Assembly: GCF_000521785.1 (NCBI RefSeq)
Contig: NZ_JALZ01000021.1
Coordinates: 1-43,094, forward strand
DNA: 43,094 nucleotides
Source: Roseivivax halodurans JCM 10272
GTDB taxonomy: Bacteria; Pseudomonadota; Alphaproteobacteria; Rhodobacterales; Rhodobacteraceae
Reading direction: 5' to 3'
The notes beneath the pieces were generated by a model that was given only the letters and a program-made list of their open reading frames with translations, searched no databases and was not told the origin of the DNA. Positions within the stretch are counted from its first letter, which is position 1; every line of letters starts with the position of its first letter. Of the stretch, positions 14,446-21,467 are shown piece by piece. Position numbers and translations under genes: made by a program.

Positions 14446-15231
14446 GTGATCTTTCGGAAATACCTCGTCGGCGGCGCCATCCTTGCGATGCTCGGCACAT
14501 CGACGCCAGCTCTTGCCGCGGGAGAGCCATGGAAAACATCCGCACCGCGTGGGATGACCACACAGCATCAGCAATATGCAGCCGCTGCCCGACAGGTTCA
14601 CGCCCAGGTCGGAGCGGCACGCTTTGGATATAATCCGCTGCAAGCGGACTGGCGCTACCAGGGGGATCGCCTCCCGACGATGCCCATGTCGAACATGACA
14701 AAAGTAGCGGTCTCTTCGGCGATCAATGGACGTTACCACGTCTACCGCAAATATGGTCAGAACTCTTGGTCCGTGCGCTACTATGCTGGTGGCGGAAGGA
14801 CCTACTTCTGCGAATCCGACAGCCGCGGAAACTACTCCGAGTTCGAGAAAGATAGATACGTCGATCCAACGCCTTTCGGACTTGCCGGGATCATGCATTG
14901 GCAAGGTGGAACGCCGCCGGCACTAGAGCGTTTCGGTTGGCCAATGGCTGCCAATCCGTCCACGGGAGAGGTCACTATGTACGGGTGGTACCGAGGCGAC
15001 TGGATCAGTGAGCCTGGCTGGCTTCAGGATGAATACGCGGCCGGCTTCGCGAAGAAGTGCCCCAATCTGCCGCGCGCCAGCTCGGTAAACAACAACCAGC
15101 GCGGCGATACGATTAGCGAGATCGCCCAGGGTGCGCGAGGTTTCCGTGGCTTCAACGTCGCCTTCCCGAACGATCCGCGCAATCCTCTGACCGCTGGTAT
15201 GTATTACCATCTGTATCCACCGGCGCGCTGA
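14446..15231 (+). CDS. Secreted protein of unknown function
   Basis: 261 residues from a GTG start with AGGA about eight bases upstream. A basic N terminus (MIFRKY), a hydrophobic core and a cleavage-like ALA-AGEP at about 24 form a signal peptide. The mature part is rich in Tyr, Trp and Gly (RYHVYRKYGQNSWSVRYYAGGG, then a single CESD and later KKCPN, a possible disulfide). I do not recognise the family. It is the only protein gene on the plus strand inside the tRNA array and is flanked directly by tRNA-Arg and tRNA-Ala, so it must have its own promoter. Lower G+C in its 5' flank suggests separate arrival. Confidence 0.8.
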   Translation: MIFRKYLVGGAILAMLGTSTPALAAGEPWKTSAPRGMTTQHQQYAAAARQVHAQVGAARFGYNPLQADWRYQGDRLPTMPMSNMTKVAVSSAINGRYHVYRKYGQNSWSVRYYAGGGRTYFCESDSRGNYSEFEKDRYVDPTPFGLAGIMHWQGGTPPALERFGWPMAANPSTGEVTMYGWYRGDWISEPGWLQDEYAAGFAKKCPNLPRASSVNNNQRGDTISEIAQGARGFRGFNVAFPNDPRNPLTAGMYYHLYPPAR

Positions 15232-15244
15232 TCCTGCAATTGTT

Positions 15245-15320
15245 TGGTGGACCCTGTCGGACTTGAACCGACCGCCTCCTGCTTGCAAAACAGGCGCTCT
15301 CCCAGATGAGCTAAGGGCCC
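15245..15320 (-). tRNA. tRNA-Ala(TGC)
   Basis: Acceptor GGGCCCT/AGGGTCC, anticodon stem CCTGT/GCAGG, loop TTTGCAA (TGC), T-loop TTCAAGT, discriminator A, encoded CCA. The only Ala tRNA here; its 5' 20 bases are repeated twice upstream. Confidence 0.94.
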
Positions 15321-15645
15321 ATGGAAGGCAGGGCCCTCACTGAGAGAGCGGCTGCCCGGCGGCCGGTCAAGTCGGCCGCGCTCGTTGCTCGAAACCCTCC
15401 CCCGGAGAGTTTCGCGATCCGATGCCCCTCGCCCCAGATGAGCTAAGGGCCCGTGGTGGCAGGGCCCTCACTGGAAGAGCGGCTGCCCGGCGGCCGATCA
15501 ACTCGGCCGCGCTCGTTGCTCGAAACTCTCCCACGGAGAGTTTCGCGATCTGATGCCCCTCGCCCCAGATGAGCTAAGGGCCCATGGAGGCAGGGCCCTC
15601 ACTGAGAGAGCGGCTGCCCGGCGGTCGATCAAGTCGGCCGCACAT
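15301..15645. repeat. Tandem repeat of about 131 bp that begins inside tRNA-Ala
   Basis: Units begin at 15301, 15433 and 15564 (the last is partial). Each starts with the reverse complement of the first 20 bases of tRNA-Ala and then carries a GCGGCCG/CGGCCGC inverted repeat. The first two units also have a CGAAACTCTC/GAGAGTTTCG hairpin. Copies differ by a few substitutions. Only the first unit is attached to a whole tRNA. Confidence 0.85.
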
Positions 15646-15736
15646 GTTCTCGTGACGGAGCCCCCGAAGCGGCACCGACCCCTCACCGTGCCGGGCAAGG
15701 GTGGGGCCCCGTCAGAAGAACATGATCGAGTGCAAT

Positions 15737-15762
15737 TGGAGGTGCCGCCCGGAGTCGAACCG
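15737..15762 (-). repeat. Duplicate of the tRNA-Cys 3' end
   Basis: 26 bases identical to the last part of tRNA-Cys (15837-15862): CCA, discriminator T, acceptor 3' strand and T-arm to the T-loop. It lies 100 bases past the intact gene. Confidence 0.85.
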
Positions 15763-15836
15763 AGATGCGTTCCGGCCGAAGAGACGGCCGGATGAGCATC
15801 CATGTTCGCCTCGGGGGTTCCAGCTTCCATTGGAGA

Positions 15837-15922
15837 TGGAGGTGCCGCCCGGAGTCGAACCGGGTCCCAGTGAAGGGGCCATGGATTTGCAATCCACCAC
15901 GTTACCGTCCCGTCCCGGCACC
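15837..15922 (-). tRNA. tRNA-Cys(GCA) with a long variable arm
   Basis: Acceptor GGTGCCG/CGGCACC, anticodon stem GTGGA/TCCAT, loop TTGCAAA (GCA), T-arm CCCGG/TTCGACT/CCGGG, discriminator T (Cys identity), encoded CCA. The total is 86 bases, about 12 more than usual: the variable region is 16 bases with a CCC/GGG stem, and the D-stem is only ACG/CGT, like class II tRNAs. Confidence 0.82.
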
Positions 15923-15953
15923 AGATCCGCCCATGACCCCGGGCGGGAGGGAG

Positions 15954-16031
15954 TGGCGCTTCCCGAGAGACTCGAACTCCCGACCTTCGCGTTCGTAGCG
16001 CGACGCTCTGATCCAACTGAGCTAGGGAAGC
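15954..16031 (-). tRNA. tRNA-Arg(ACG)
   Basis: Acceptor GCTTCCC/GGGAAGC, anticodon stem TCGCG/CGCGA, loop CTACGAA (ACG, presumably inosine), T-loop TTCGAGT, discriminator G, encoded CCA. Reads CGT/CGC/CGA. Confidence 0.94.
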
Positions 16032-16055
16032 ATTGCCCCGCAGGGGCGGTCGTCT

Positions 16056-16141
16056 TGGTGCGGATGGGGAGACTCGAACTCCCACGACCTCCCGGTCACC
16101 GGTTTCTGAAACCGGCGCGTCTACCATTCCACCACATCCGC
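16056..16141 (-). tRNA. tRNA-Leu(CAG)
   Basis: Class II: acceptor GCGGATG/CATCCGC, anticodon stem CCGGT/ACCGG, loop TTCAGAA (CAG), T-loop TTCGAGT, discriminator A, encoded CCA. Reads CTG. Confidence 0.94.
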
Positions 16142-16283
16142 GTAACTGTCGTCGGCCGTTGTTTACCGGGTGGCCGTCCCCGTTTGCGCCGCGGGCGCTT
16201 GCCGGGCCCCGGACAGGACGGCCGCCGCGCTCACCCCTGAGAGGGAACGTGGCGGTCTCGCGCCCTGTCCGGGGCCACGAAAC

Positions 16284-16359
16284 TGGTGCGACGGGATGGG
16301 ATTGAACCACCGACACCCTGGGCTTCAACCAGGTGCTCTACCAGCTGAGCTACCGACGC
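16284..16359 (-). tRNA. tRNA-Phe(GAA)
   Basis: Acceptor GCGTCGG/CCGTCGC with a T-T mismatch at 4-69, anticodon stem CCTGG/CCAGG, loop TTGAAGC (GAA), T-loop TTCAATC, discriminator A, encoded CCA. Confidence 0.92.
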
Positions 16360-16393
16360 ATGCGCCCCGGCGGTGTGCCGAAGCGGGGAAGAC

Positions 16394-16503
16394 GATGGTT
16401 TTCCGTGGGGCCCGGGTCCCTCCAGGATCTGCCAGGATCCCGGCTTCGCCCACTGGCATGAACCGCCCTTCCACGGGGCGCCCGGGCTACCCGGAAAACC
16501 ATC
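16394..16503. repeat. Long imperfect inverted repeat between tRNA-Phe and tRNA-Gly
   Basis: Left arm 16394-16416 and right arm 16481-16503 pair over 23 positions with a mismatch patch in the middle; the outer GATGGTTTTCCG/CGGAAAACCATC pairs perfectly over 12. A loop of about 64 bases holds further small palindromes. No gene in between. It could be a processing structure in the tRNA precursor or the ends of a tiny element. Confidence 0.75.
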
Positions 16504-16515
16504 GCCATGATGATC

Positions 16516-16591
16516 TGGAGCGGACGACGAGGATCGAACTCGCGACATCCTGCTTGGAAGGCAGGTGCTCTACCGGCTGAGCTACATCCGC
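16516..16591 (-). tRNA. tRNA-Gly(TCC)
   Basis: Acceptor GCGGATG/CGTCCGC, anticodon stem CCTGC/GCAGG, loop CTTCCAA (TCC), T-loop TTCGATC, discriminator T, encoded CCA. Reads GGA/GGG. Confidence 0.93.
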
Positions 16592-16635
16592 AGACGCTTC
16601 TTCACCCCGGAAGAAGCTGATTTTCTTGCAAGGCC

Positions 16636-16712
16636 TGGTCGGAGTAGCGGGGTTCGAACCCACGACCTTCCGTCCCCCAGACGGACGCGCTACCAGGCTG
16701 CGCCATACTCCG
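16636..16712 (-). tRNA. tRNA-Pro(GGG)
   Basis: Acceptor CGGAGTA/TACTCCG, anticodon stem TCCGT/ACGGA, loop CTGGGGG (GGG), T-loop TTCGAAC, discriminator A, encoded CCA. Reads CCC/CCT. Confidence 0.93.
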
Positions 16713-16773
16713 ATGACCAGGTCTTGAAAGAAAACCGCGACCGAGATCCGGATAATCGGACCGAGGCGGGATT

Positions 16774-16849
16774 TGGCGAAGCGTACGGGGATCGAACCCG
16801 TGTTCTCCGGCGTGACAGGCCGGCGTCTTGACCGCTCGACTAACGCTCC
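16774..16849 (-). tRNA. tRNA-Asp(GTC)
   Basis: Acceptor GGAGCGT/ACGCTTC, anticodon stem CCGGC/GCCGG, loop CTGTCAC (GTC), T-loop TTCGATC, discriminator G (Asp identity), encoded CCA. Confidence 0.94.
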
Positions 16850-16875
16850 ATGCGGCCCCGGGACGGCTGCTATAT

Positions 16876-16952
16876 TGGTCGGGGTGAAAGGATTTGAACC
16901 TTCGGTCTCCGCGTCCCGAACGCGGCGCTCTACCAGACTGAGCCACACCCCG
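16876..16952 (-). tRNA. tRNA-Pro(CGG)
   Basis: Acceptor CGGGGTG/CACCCCG, anticodon stem CCGCG/CGCGG, loop TTCGGGA (CGG), T-loop TTCAAAT, discriminator A, encoded CCA. Reads CCG. Confidence 0.94.
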
Positions 16953-16989
16953 TCGTCCGCCTCGCGGCGAACCTTGTCATTTCGCTTCA

Positions 16990-17066
16990 TGGTCGGGGCG
17001 AGAGGCTTCGATCCTCCGACCTGACGCTCCCAAAGCGCCCGCTCTACCTGGCTGAGCTACGCCCCG
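16990..17066 (-). tRNA. tRNA-Pro(TGG) with A54
   Basis: Acceptor CGGGGCG/CGCCCCG, anticodon stem GGCGC/GCGTC, loop TTTGGGA (TGG), discriminator A, encoded CCA. The T-loop reads ATCGAAG, with A where T54 is almost invariant, and the anticodon stem has a G-T/G-C patchwork. First gene of the array in transcription order. Confidence 0.88.
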
Positions 17067-17495
17067 CCGACTGCGAGAAAAGAAAGACAAGTTTGTTTAT
17101 GACACTCAACGTGATCCTTCATCGAAACGCCCCGCCATGTCGCGGCGCTCGGAAGAAAGCTCGGATGACGCGCGGGGGCCGACCTCGGCCGGCCCCTGCA
17201 CATGGCACATGGGATCGCAGAGCCAACCCCTCAGGGGCGGGTGCGATCATCAGACCCTGACTTGGCATCCGGATGATCGGTCAGCGACTGGGTCGCGTCT
17301 TCCTACCGGGAACAGGGTCTTCCGCCAGCGATGTCAAAGAGCGCAGATCCGGAGCATGGAGCTTCGAGTCTGACCGGCTGCGGCACGTTCTTCTTTAGGG
17401 GGAAGGGTGCAGGTCGCCGGATTTTGGTGTGGGACGACCCCGCTTGGCGGGAGGTCCGATCCGGCGTGTTCTGCTGATCTACTGGCTGGTGAGCC
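17067..17495. other. Leader region of the tRNA array
   Basis: The array must be transcribed from this side. 17070-17125 is A+T-richer and holds a TTGAGT hexamer on the minus strand, but no convincing -10 at normal spacing. The rest is G+C-rich with no supported gene. Confidence 0.3.
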
Positions 17496-17651
17496 TCAGC
17501 TGCCGGAAACGAGGGGAATGGACTGGCCAAACCATCCGCGAGGGTCATACCCTTGCGAACTGGTATTGCCACAGACCATTGGCATGGAGCGCCGGGACGT
17601 CGCGAGAAGGTCGCGCAGTGTCGACGATGCGTGTGCAGCGTGGCGTTTCAT
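17496..17651 (-). CDS. Possible 51-residue small protein
   Basis: An ATG at 17651 is preceded at seven bases by a perfect AAAGGAGG, the best ribosome site in the region. The product begins MKRHAAHASSTLRDLL and ends IPLVSGS; it has one Cys and no known domain. It lies upstream of the tRNA array in the same direction and could be a leader peptide. Supported only by the ribosome site and an intact frame. Confidence 0.4.
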   Translation of the reverse strand: MKRHAAHASSTLRDLLATSRRSMPMVCGNTSSQGYDPRGWFGQSIPLVSGS

Positions 17652-18010
17652 GTCGCGTCCTCCTTTCCGTCTGTGGCGCCCATCGGGCCCTGGTTTCGGC
17701 AGTGACGAGCGGTGTGCCCGTTCGATCTGTGGAGGAAGTTAGATCAAGGCGATGACATTGAAAAGAGGAAAAATGCTCTTCGGGCAAAGAAAATGCGAAA
17801 AACGCTTTATAGCCGATAGGCGGTCACATGCAGAACATCCTCGATGTCCCAAGTTTTATTGAGTTTTCCGGGACGGTTTACTGTGCCACGCCGTGATGGC
17901 CGCAGGAAGCGGCGCTGCGGCATGCGGCGAGACAGTTCGCGAAAACCGATATGGATATGGATTTTCGCTGCCGCCTCATAGCCTGGTCCGGTTAAGCACG
18001 AGGACCTCGC
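17652..18010. other. Intergenic region with a recurrent motif
   Basis: Nothing coding is supported. At 17791-17810 it carries AAATGCGAAAAACGCTTTAT, annotated separately, and its right half is A+T-richer. The ORFs here lack ribosome sites. Confidence 0.4.
17791..17815 (+). promoter_or_regulatory. Recurrent TGCGAAAAACG motif
   Basis: AAATGCGAAAAACGCTTTAT on the plus strand, about 200 bases ahead of the HARP-like gene on the same strand. A GATAGG lies about 16 bases after TGCGA, so it may double as a promoter. Confidence 0.5.
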
Positions 18011-18553
18011 ATGACGCTGGATTCACCCGGGCGGGAGCCCACGCATATCGAAATCGCTCCGGACGTCAGAGCCTGGAAGGTTGGCCGCAGTTATCACATC
18101 GCGTTCCCGTACCATCCGGAGGCAAAGCGCGTGATGGACGGGCTCGACTCCGCCTACTGGGCGCCGGCGGCGCATTGCTGGATCGCCGGCGCAAACCGGC
18201 ACGGGGAGATCGAGGCGGCGCTGCGCAGGATCGACGCCATCCTGGGCCCCGACCGCCATGTCAGGCGCCAGGCGCGAGAGGCCGCGGCGCCTGGCAAGCT
18301 CGCGCGCACGCTGGTGCCGGTCGACGACGGCCTCGAGGCGGGGCAGGTCCGGCAGATCGATGGCCGCCATGTAACGGTCGAGCGCTTCGGACGGGAATTT
18401 CCGGCCGGCCGCGGGTTCCGGCGTGCGGGGCGTCCCGAGCTCGACGGCAAGATGATCTGCTACGCCTATCACCGGCCAGCCACCGACGCCGAGATCGAGG
18501 CATTCGAGGCGCAGCGCGACGAAGGCGACCCCGACCTCGAGATGGCCCCCTGA
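18011..18553 (+). CDS. Small protein with a HARP-like repeat
   Basis: 180 residues; GAGGA lies about eight bases before the ATG. Residues about 20-75 (RAWKVGRSYHIAFPYHPEAK, then SAYWAPAAHCWIAG and EIEAALRRIDAIL) follow the strand-helix-strand pattern of HARP (HepA-related) modules, which recognise forked DNA in annealing helicases. A second half with HVTVERFGREF and GKMICYAYHRPATDAEIEAFE has no match known to me. Single gene, followed by a strong hairpin at 18700. The HARP link is weak pattern recognition, so the function is open. Confidence 0.65.
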   Translation: MTLDSPGREPTHIEIAPDVRAWKVGRSYHIAFPYHPEAKRVMDGLDSAYWAPAAHCWIAGANRHGEIEAALRRIDAILGPDRHVRRQAREAAAPGKLARTLVPVDDGLEAGQVRQIDGRHVTVERFGREFPAGRGFRRAGRPELDGKMICYAYHRPATDAEIEAFEAQRDEGDPDLEMAP

Positions 18554-18699
18554 TTTTCGGCGGTTCTTGCGGAACGGACCGGCGTGGCACAGTGCGGGCA
18601 ACGAGGCTTGCCCCCTGATGGATGAGGCTCGCCCCCGTTGAGCGAGCGCGAGGTTTCTCGAACCGGAGACGCGGCGCCGGCCCGCCGACAGCATTGTGC

Positions 18700-18739
18700 C
18701 CGAAACGGCCCGCCGGCTTGTCCGTGCGGGCCGTTTCGG
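18700..18739. terminator. Strong 14-bp hairpin after the HARP-like gene
   Basis: CCGAAACGGCCCGC pairs perfectly with GCGGGCCGTTTCGG around a 12-base loop. No T-run follows on either strand, so it is either a rho-assisted terminator or a protein-binding palindrome. Confidence 0.55.
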
Positions 18740-18842
18740 CGTCTCGCCCCGGGGAACAGCCCGGGATGCTGACCCGATCTCCGACCGGAATCCTCTCGGC
18801 ACCGCATTCGGCACCCCAGTTGGGCTCGATTAGCGCCGTCAT

Positions 18843-19248
18843 GGCGTTACCGCCCTTATTTCATTGGACCGGGCGGTTTTACTGGTATCGTCGAAAATGC
18901 GTCATCGCCCCTGAATGCGGCCCATGAGCCGATCTCGCCGTGTGTCGCTGGAGATAAAAGTAAATAAACTCAATGAGGTAACGGCGTTACATGGCGTTAC
19001 ACTTCAAGATACAGACGTAAGTGGTTGAAAAATATGTCTATTATCTATCTATCTATATATGTAACAAATAAATATAAATAAATATATGAAGAGAGAGAAA
19101 GATCCACCCAGAATGACAGAGATAAATACACACTTCTCCGCCGTTACGGGCGATACGGCGTTACATGAGCCTTAAAGCACTGATAAATATAGGGAAACAC
19201 CGTAACGGGGCCTGAAACAGGCCATTACAGGGGCTCGTCTGGCGTTAC
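18843..19248. repeat. GGCGTTAC repeat array flanking an A+T-rich island
   Basis: GGCGTTAC occurs at 18843, 18983, 18993, 19157 and 19241, with related CCGTTACGG at 19140 and CCGTAACGG at 19199. At 18978-18990 GTAACG-G-CGTTAC makes a perfect palindrome. Between the clusters (about 18955-19130) the DNA is strikingly A+T-rich, with TCTA tetranucleotide runs. The layout resembles an iteron origin or a multi-site operator for the HTH gene that follows. Confidence 0.7.
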
Positions 19249-19256
19249 GCTCTGTA

Positions 19257-19270
19257 AAATGCGAAAATGT
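19257..19270 (+). promoter_or_regulatory. Recurrent TGCGAAAA motif before the HTH gene
   Basis: AAAATGCGAAAATG, in gene orientation, about 65 bases ahead of the chosen HTH start and directly after the last GGCGTTAC repeat. An alternative ATG for the HTH gene lies within the motif. Confidence 0.45.
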
Positions 19271-19333
19271 AAGTTGGCGTTGTCAAGGCTTGTGGCTATG
19301 CTGCACGGGACAGAACACGAGAGGCCCCGGACA

Positions 19334-19609
19334 ATGCCACAGACTCCAGATCTCGCGCGGCATGGACTGCACCGTCGGCTGACGCCTGCGCAGCTGCGCG
19401 ACATCGGAACGTCCCTGTTCGGAAACGGGACCGGATGGCAGGCCCGGCTATCGGAAGCGATCGGCGTAACTCCGGGCGCGGTCACGCGGTGGCTCTCCGG
19501 CTGCAACCCGATTCCGACGCCGGTCTCGCTCGTCGCCCAGTACATGTTGATCGCCGGGGTTCCGGATCGTCTTGAACGGCCCACCGTCTGTGAAAACGCG
19601 AAGCCATGA
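19334..19609 (+). CDS. Small HTH DNA-binding protein
   Basis: 91 residues from MPQTPDLARHG; GAGAGG lies about ten bases upstream. The core LRDIGTSLFGNGTGWQARLSEAIGV..VTRWLSG is an XRE/YdaS-like helix-turn-helix (LSEAIGVTPGAVTRWLSG as turn and recognition helix). It directly follows the GGCGTTAC array and is a natural candidate to bind it, either as a repressor or as an initiator-like factor. Its stop overlaps the next gene by four bases. A longer form starting at 19259 is possible but would begin inside the TGCGAAAA motif. Confidence 0.7.
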   Translation: MPQTPDLARHGLHRRLTPAQLRDIGTSLFGNGTGWQARLSEAIGVTPGAVTRWLSGCNPIPTPVSLVAQYMLIAGVPDRLERPTVCENAKP

Positions 19610-20430
19610 GCGGCCGGGGGGACGGACCGCTCGATGCGGCTCTTCAGGCCTGGTGCGCAGAGCTGCGAGATGCGCTCGAGGCCCATGTCCGGCGCAAGCG
19701 CGACGATCGCCGCCGTTGGGCACATCCGGCCATCGAATTCGCGGTGAACGATCGCGCCGTGCGGATCGATGGCGACGGGCTCGATCTCGTCGGCATCGCT
19801 ATGGCGGAAATCCAGCAGCCGGAGCCCCGGCCCTGTTACGAGGCGTTCCTTGCAGCCCTGCGTGCGGAAATGCCCATGCTCGGTTGGCCGGTCCGGATCC
19901 GGATCGAGCTCGACGGCATCGCGGACGGCAGCTGGTGGCGGGCCCGCCCTGTCGCTCTCGGCGTCTGCGGAAAGCTTTTCGGAACGCTCGGCGCGCGCCC
20001 GAACGACATGGTGACACGGCGGCAGGAGGGCGCGATCTTCGGAGAGGTCCGGGGTCTCGACCGGCTGGTCGAGGGCATGCGTCTCATCGACCGGGTCGCC
20101 CCGGCGAGCAACCGCCCGGTCTCGAGCTGGTCCATCGGGAGCGACGTCGTCGGCGCGCCGCATGTTCATGTCGAGAACGTTCATGCCCGCAGCGAGGCCG
20201 AGCTGGTCCTCAAGATTGCGCTCTTCCGGCGGGGGCTCGATGAGTTTCGGGACATGATCCGCAGCGGGCGCTTCGAGCCGCTGCGCAACGACGAGCGGTG
20301 CTGGTTCGTGGCCTCCGAGCTCGATGGTCTCGAGCACGATCCTCTCGGGGTGCGCCGCGACTTCACCGGCGTCATGGCCGACATCAACGGTCGGCTTGCC
20401 ATGTTGGGCACACCCGGCCTCGAGCCATAG
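19606..20430 (+). CDS. Unknown protein coupled to the HTH gene
   Basis: 274 residues; its ATG overlaps the HTH stop (ATGA). Predominantly soluble, basic at the N terminus (HVRRKRDDRRRW), with a central WPVRIRIELDGIADGSWWRARPVALG block and two Cys far apart. No catalytic motif or membrane segment is recognised. It heads a run of tightly packed plus-strand genes typical of plasmid or phage accessory operons. Confidence 0.7.
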   Translation: MSGRGDGPLDAALQAWCAELRDALEAHVRRKRDDRRRWAHPAIEFAVNDRAVRIDGDGLDLVGIAMAEIQQPEPRPCYEAFLAALRAEMPMLGWPVRIRIELDGIADGSWWRARPVALGVCGKLFGTLGARPNDMVTRRQEGAIFGEVRGLDRLVEGMRLIDRVAPASNRPVSSWSIGSDVVGAPHVHVENVHARSEAELVLKIALFRRGLDEFRDMIRSGRFEPLRNDERCWFVASELDGLEHDPLGVRRDFTGVMADINGRLAMLGTPGLEP

Positions 20431-20439
20431 GAGACCGAG

Positions 20440-20763
20440 ATGACCGACGCAGCAGCTCAGCACCTCGAGGCCGACATCGACGATCGCACGGTGAGCGAGT
20501 TCGCGGACGCCATGCGTGCGAAGCTTGCGCGCTCCCGCGCCAAGGGGCGTGGCGGCTGGCATGACCCGCGCCTCTGCACGGTGGAGGAGCTGGCCGCGAT
20601 GATGGCCGGGCACCTTGCCAAATCGAACCCGGGCAACCTCATCGATATCGCGGTGTTCGCCATGATGCTGCATCATCGGGGCGCGCCGCCGACAGCGCTT
20701 GTCGCCGCGATGCAGGCCGCCGGGATCCGCGCATCCGCGCATGCAGGCGACGCTCCGGCATGA
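20440..20763 (+). CDS. Small phage/plasmid-type protein
   Basis: 107 residues. RAKLARSRAKGRGGWHDPRLC..EELAAMMAGHLAKSN.GNLIDIAVFAMMLHHRG has the layout of small phage proteins related to MazG-like or Ead/Ea22-type products (KL..N..KG..GW, then DVANFAMML), whose roles are unclear. GGAGACC lies before the ATG. It overlaps the next gene by four bases. Confidence 0.65.
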   Translation: MTDAAAQHLEADIDDRTVSEFADAMRAKLARSRAKGRGGWHDPRLCTVEELAAMMAGHLAKSNPGNLIDIAVFAMMLHHRGAPPTALVAAMQAAGIRASAHAGDAPA

Positions 20764-20963
20764 GGATCGCGGGCGGCATGAGGCCTGTCGTGGTCGATAT
20801 CTGCTGGCACTGTTCCGGCACCGGGCGCCGACTGATCTCAGCGGCGCCGTTCCGTTTCCAGATCTGCCCGATCTGCTACGGCCGCCGGGGCCGGCAGGTG
20901 GCACGTCACGAGCTTGCCGGAGAGCCGCCGGAACACAAGCATGGAAAGGGGAAAGCACCATGA
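20760..20963 (+). CDS. Small zinc-ribbon protein with DnaJ-like CxxCxGxG pairs
   Basis: 67 residues. CWHCSGTGR (15-23) and CPICYGRRG form two C-x2-C-x-G pairs spaced like one half of a DnaJ zinc centre. Start and stop overlap the neighbours on both sides (ATGA/ATGAGC), so it is translated as part of the operon. Binding partner unknown. Confidence 0.6.
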   Translation: MRIAGGMRPVVVDICWHCSGTGRRLISAAPFRFQICPICYGRRGRQVARHELAGEPPEHKHGKGKAP

Positions 20964-21436
20964 GCGAGACCGTTGAACACGGCGTCCGCGCAGCCATCCT
21001 CGCGCAGGTCAAAGAGTTGCAGACAGTTTTCGGACATCTCGGCATCGCGCGCGCGGCCGACTGCTACATGACGGAAGACGGCAAGGCCGGGCTGCAGGGC
21101 GCGGTCTTCCATGGCCATGACGACGAGGTGATGGATGTCGGAGACCGTCCGTTCGGACGGGCATTGTCCGGGATTTACCTTGGGCGGGGCGGCGACATGA
21201 TCGTCCACGACTTCGATGGCCAGGCCACGCTCTTCGAGGCGACCGCTCAGGTCATGGAGAACCTCACGGAGTTCGTCTACGAGGCGGCGGGCTTCGAGAT
21301 CGTCAACCGTATCGATGTCGTGATCGAGGCGGCCGGCCGGCCCGGCATCGTTGTCGACGCAAGGGCGGCGGGCGAGGAGAAGCAGATCAACTGGACCTTC
21401 GACGAGACAGCCACGGAGTGGCCCGGCCGACCCTGA
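20960..21436 (+). CDS. Unknown small protein
   Basis: 158 residues from MSETVEHGVRAAILAQ; GGAAAGGGG lies ahead. Mixed alpha/beta: a YLGRGGDMIVHDFDGQ strand pair and a helical C-terminal half ending in NWTFDETATEW. One Cys. No known family. Last gene of the run that begins with the HTH gene; the motif-bearing promoter region of the DUF5131 gene follows. Confidence 0.65.
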   Translation: MSETVEHGVRAAILAQVKELQTVFGHLGIARAADCYMTEDGKAGLQGAVFHGHDDEVMDVGDRPFGRALSGIYLGRGGDMIVHDFDGQATLFEATAQVMENLTEFVYEAAGFEIVNRIDVVIEAAGRPGIVVDARAAGEEKQINWTFDETATEWPGRP

Positions 21437-21467
21437 TCCAGGTACCAGGGAGACGGTTCGGTCAGAA

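Noticed and set aside
6322-17024. Many apparent open frames across the tRNA array, with repeated phrases such as RRGMRTRDLRFRRPALYH-like peptides on the plus strand.
   Set aside because: They are translations of the antisense of tRNA genes (T-loop and D-arm read as protein) and have no ribosome sites.
6323-17066. CRISPR array as an explanation for the regularly spaced repeats in this part.
   Set aside because: The spaced units are tRNA genes of different identity, with no constant repeat of 25-40 bases and no cas gene in the window.
19225-21045. A 606-codon minus-strand frame covering the HTH operon.
   Set aside because: It crosses the TGCGAAAA motif region and several overlapping plus-strand genes, and has no domain or ribosome site.
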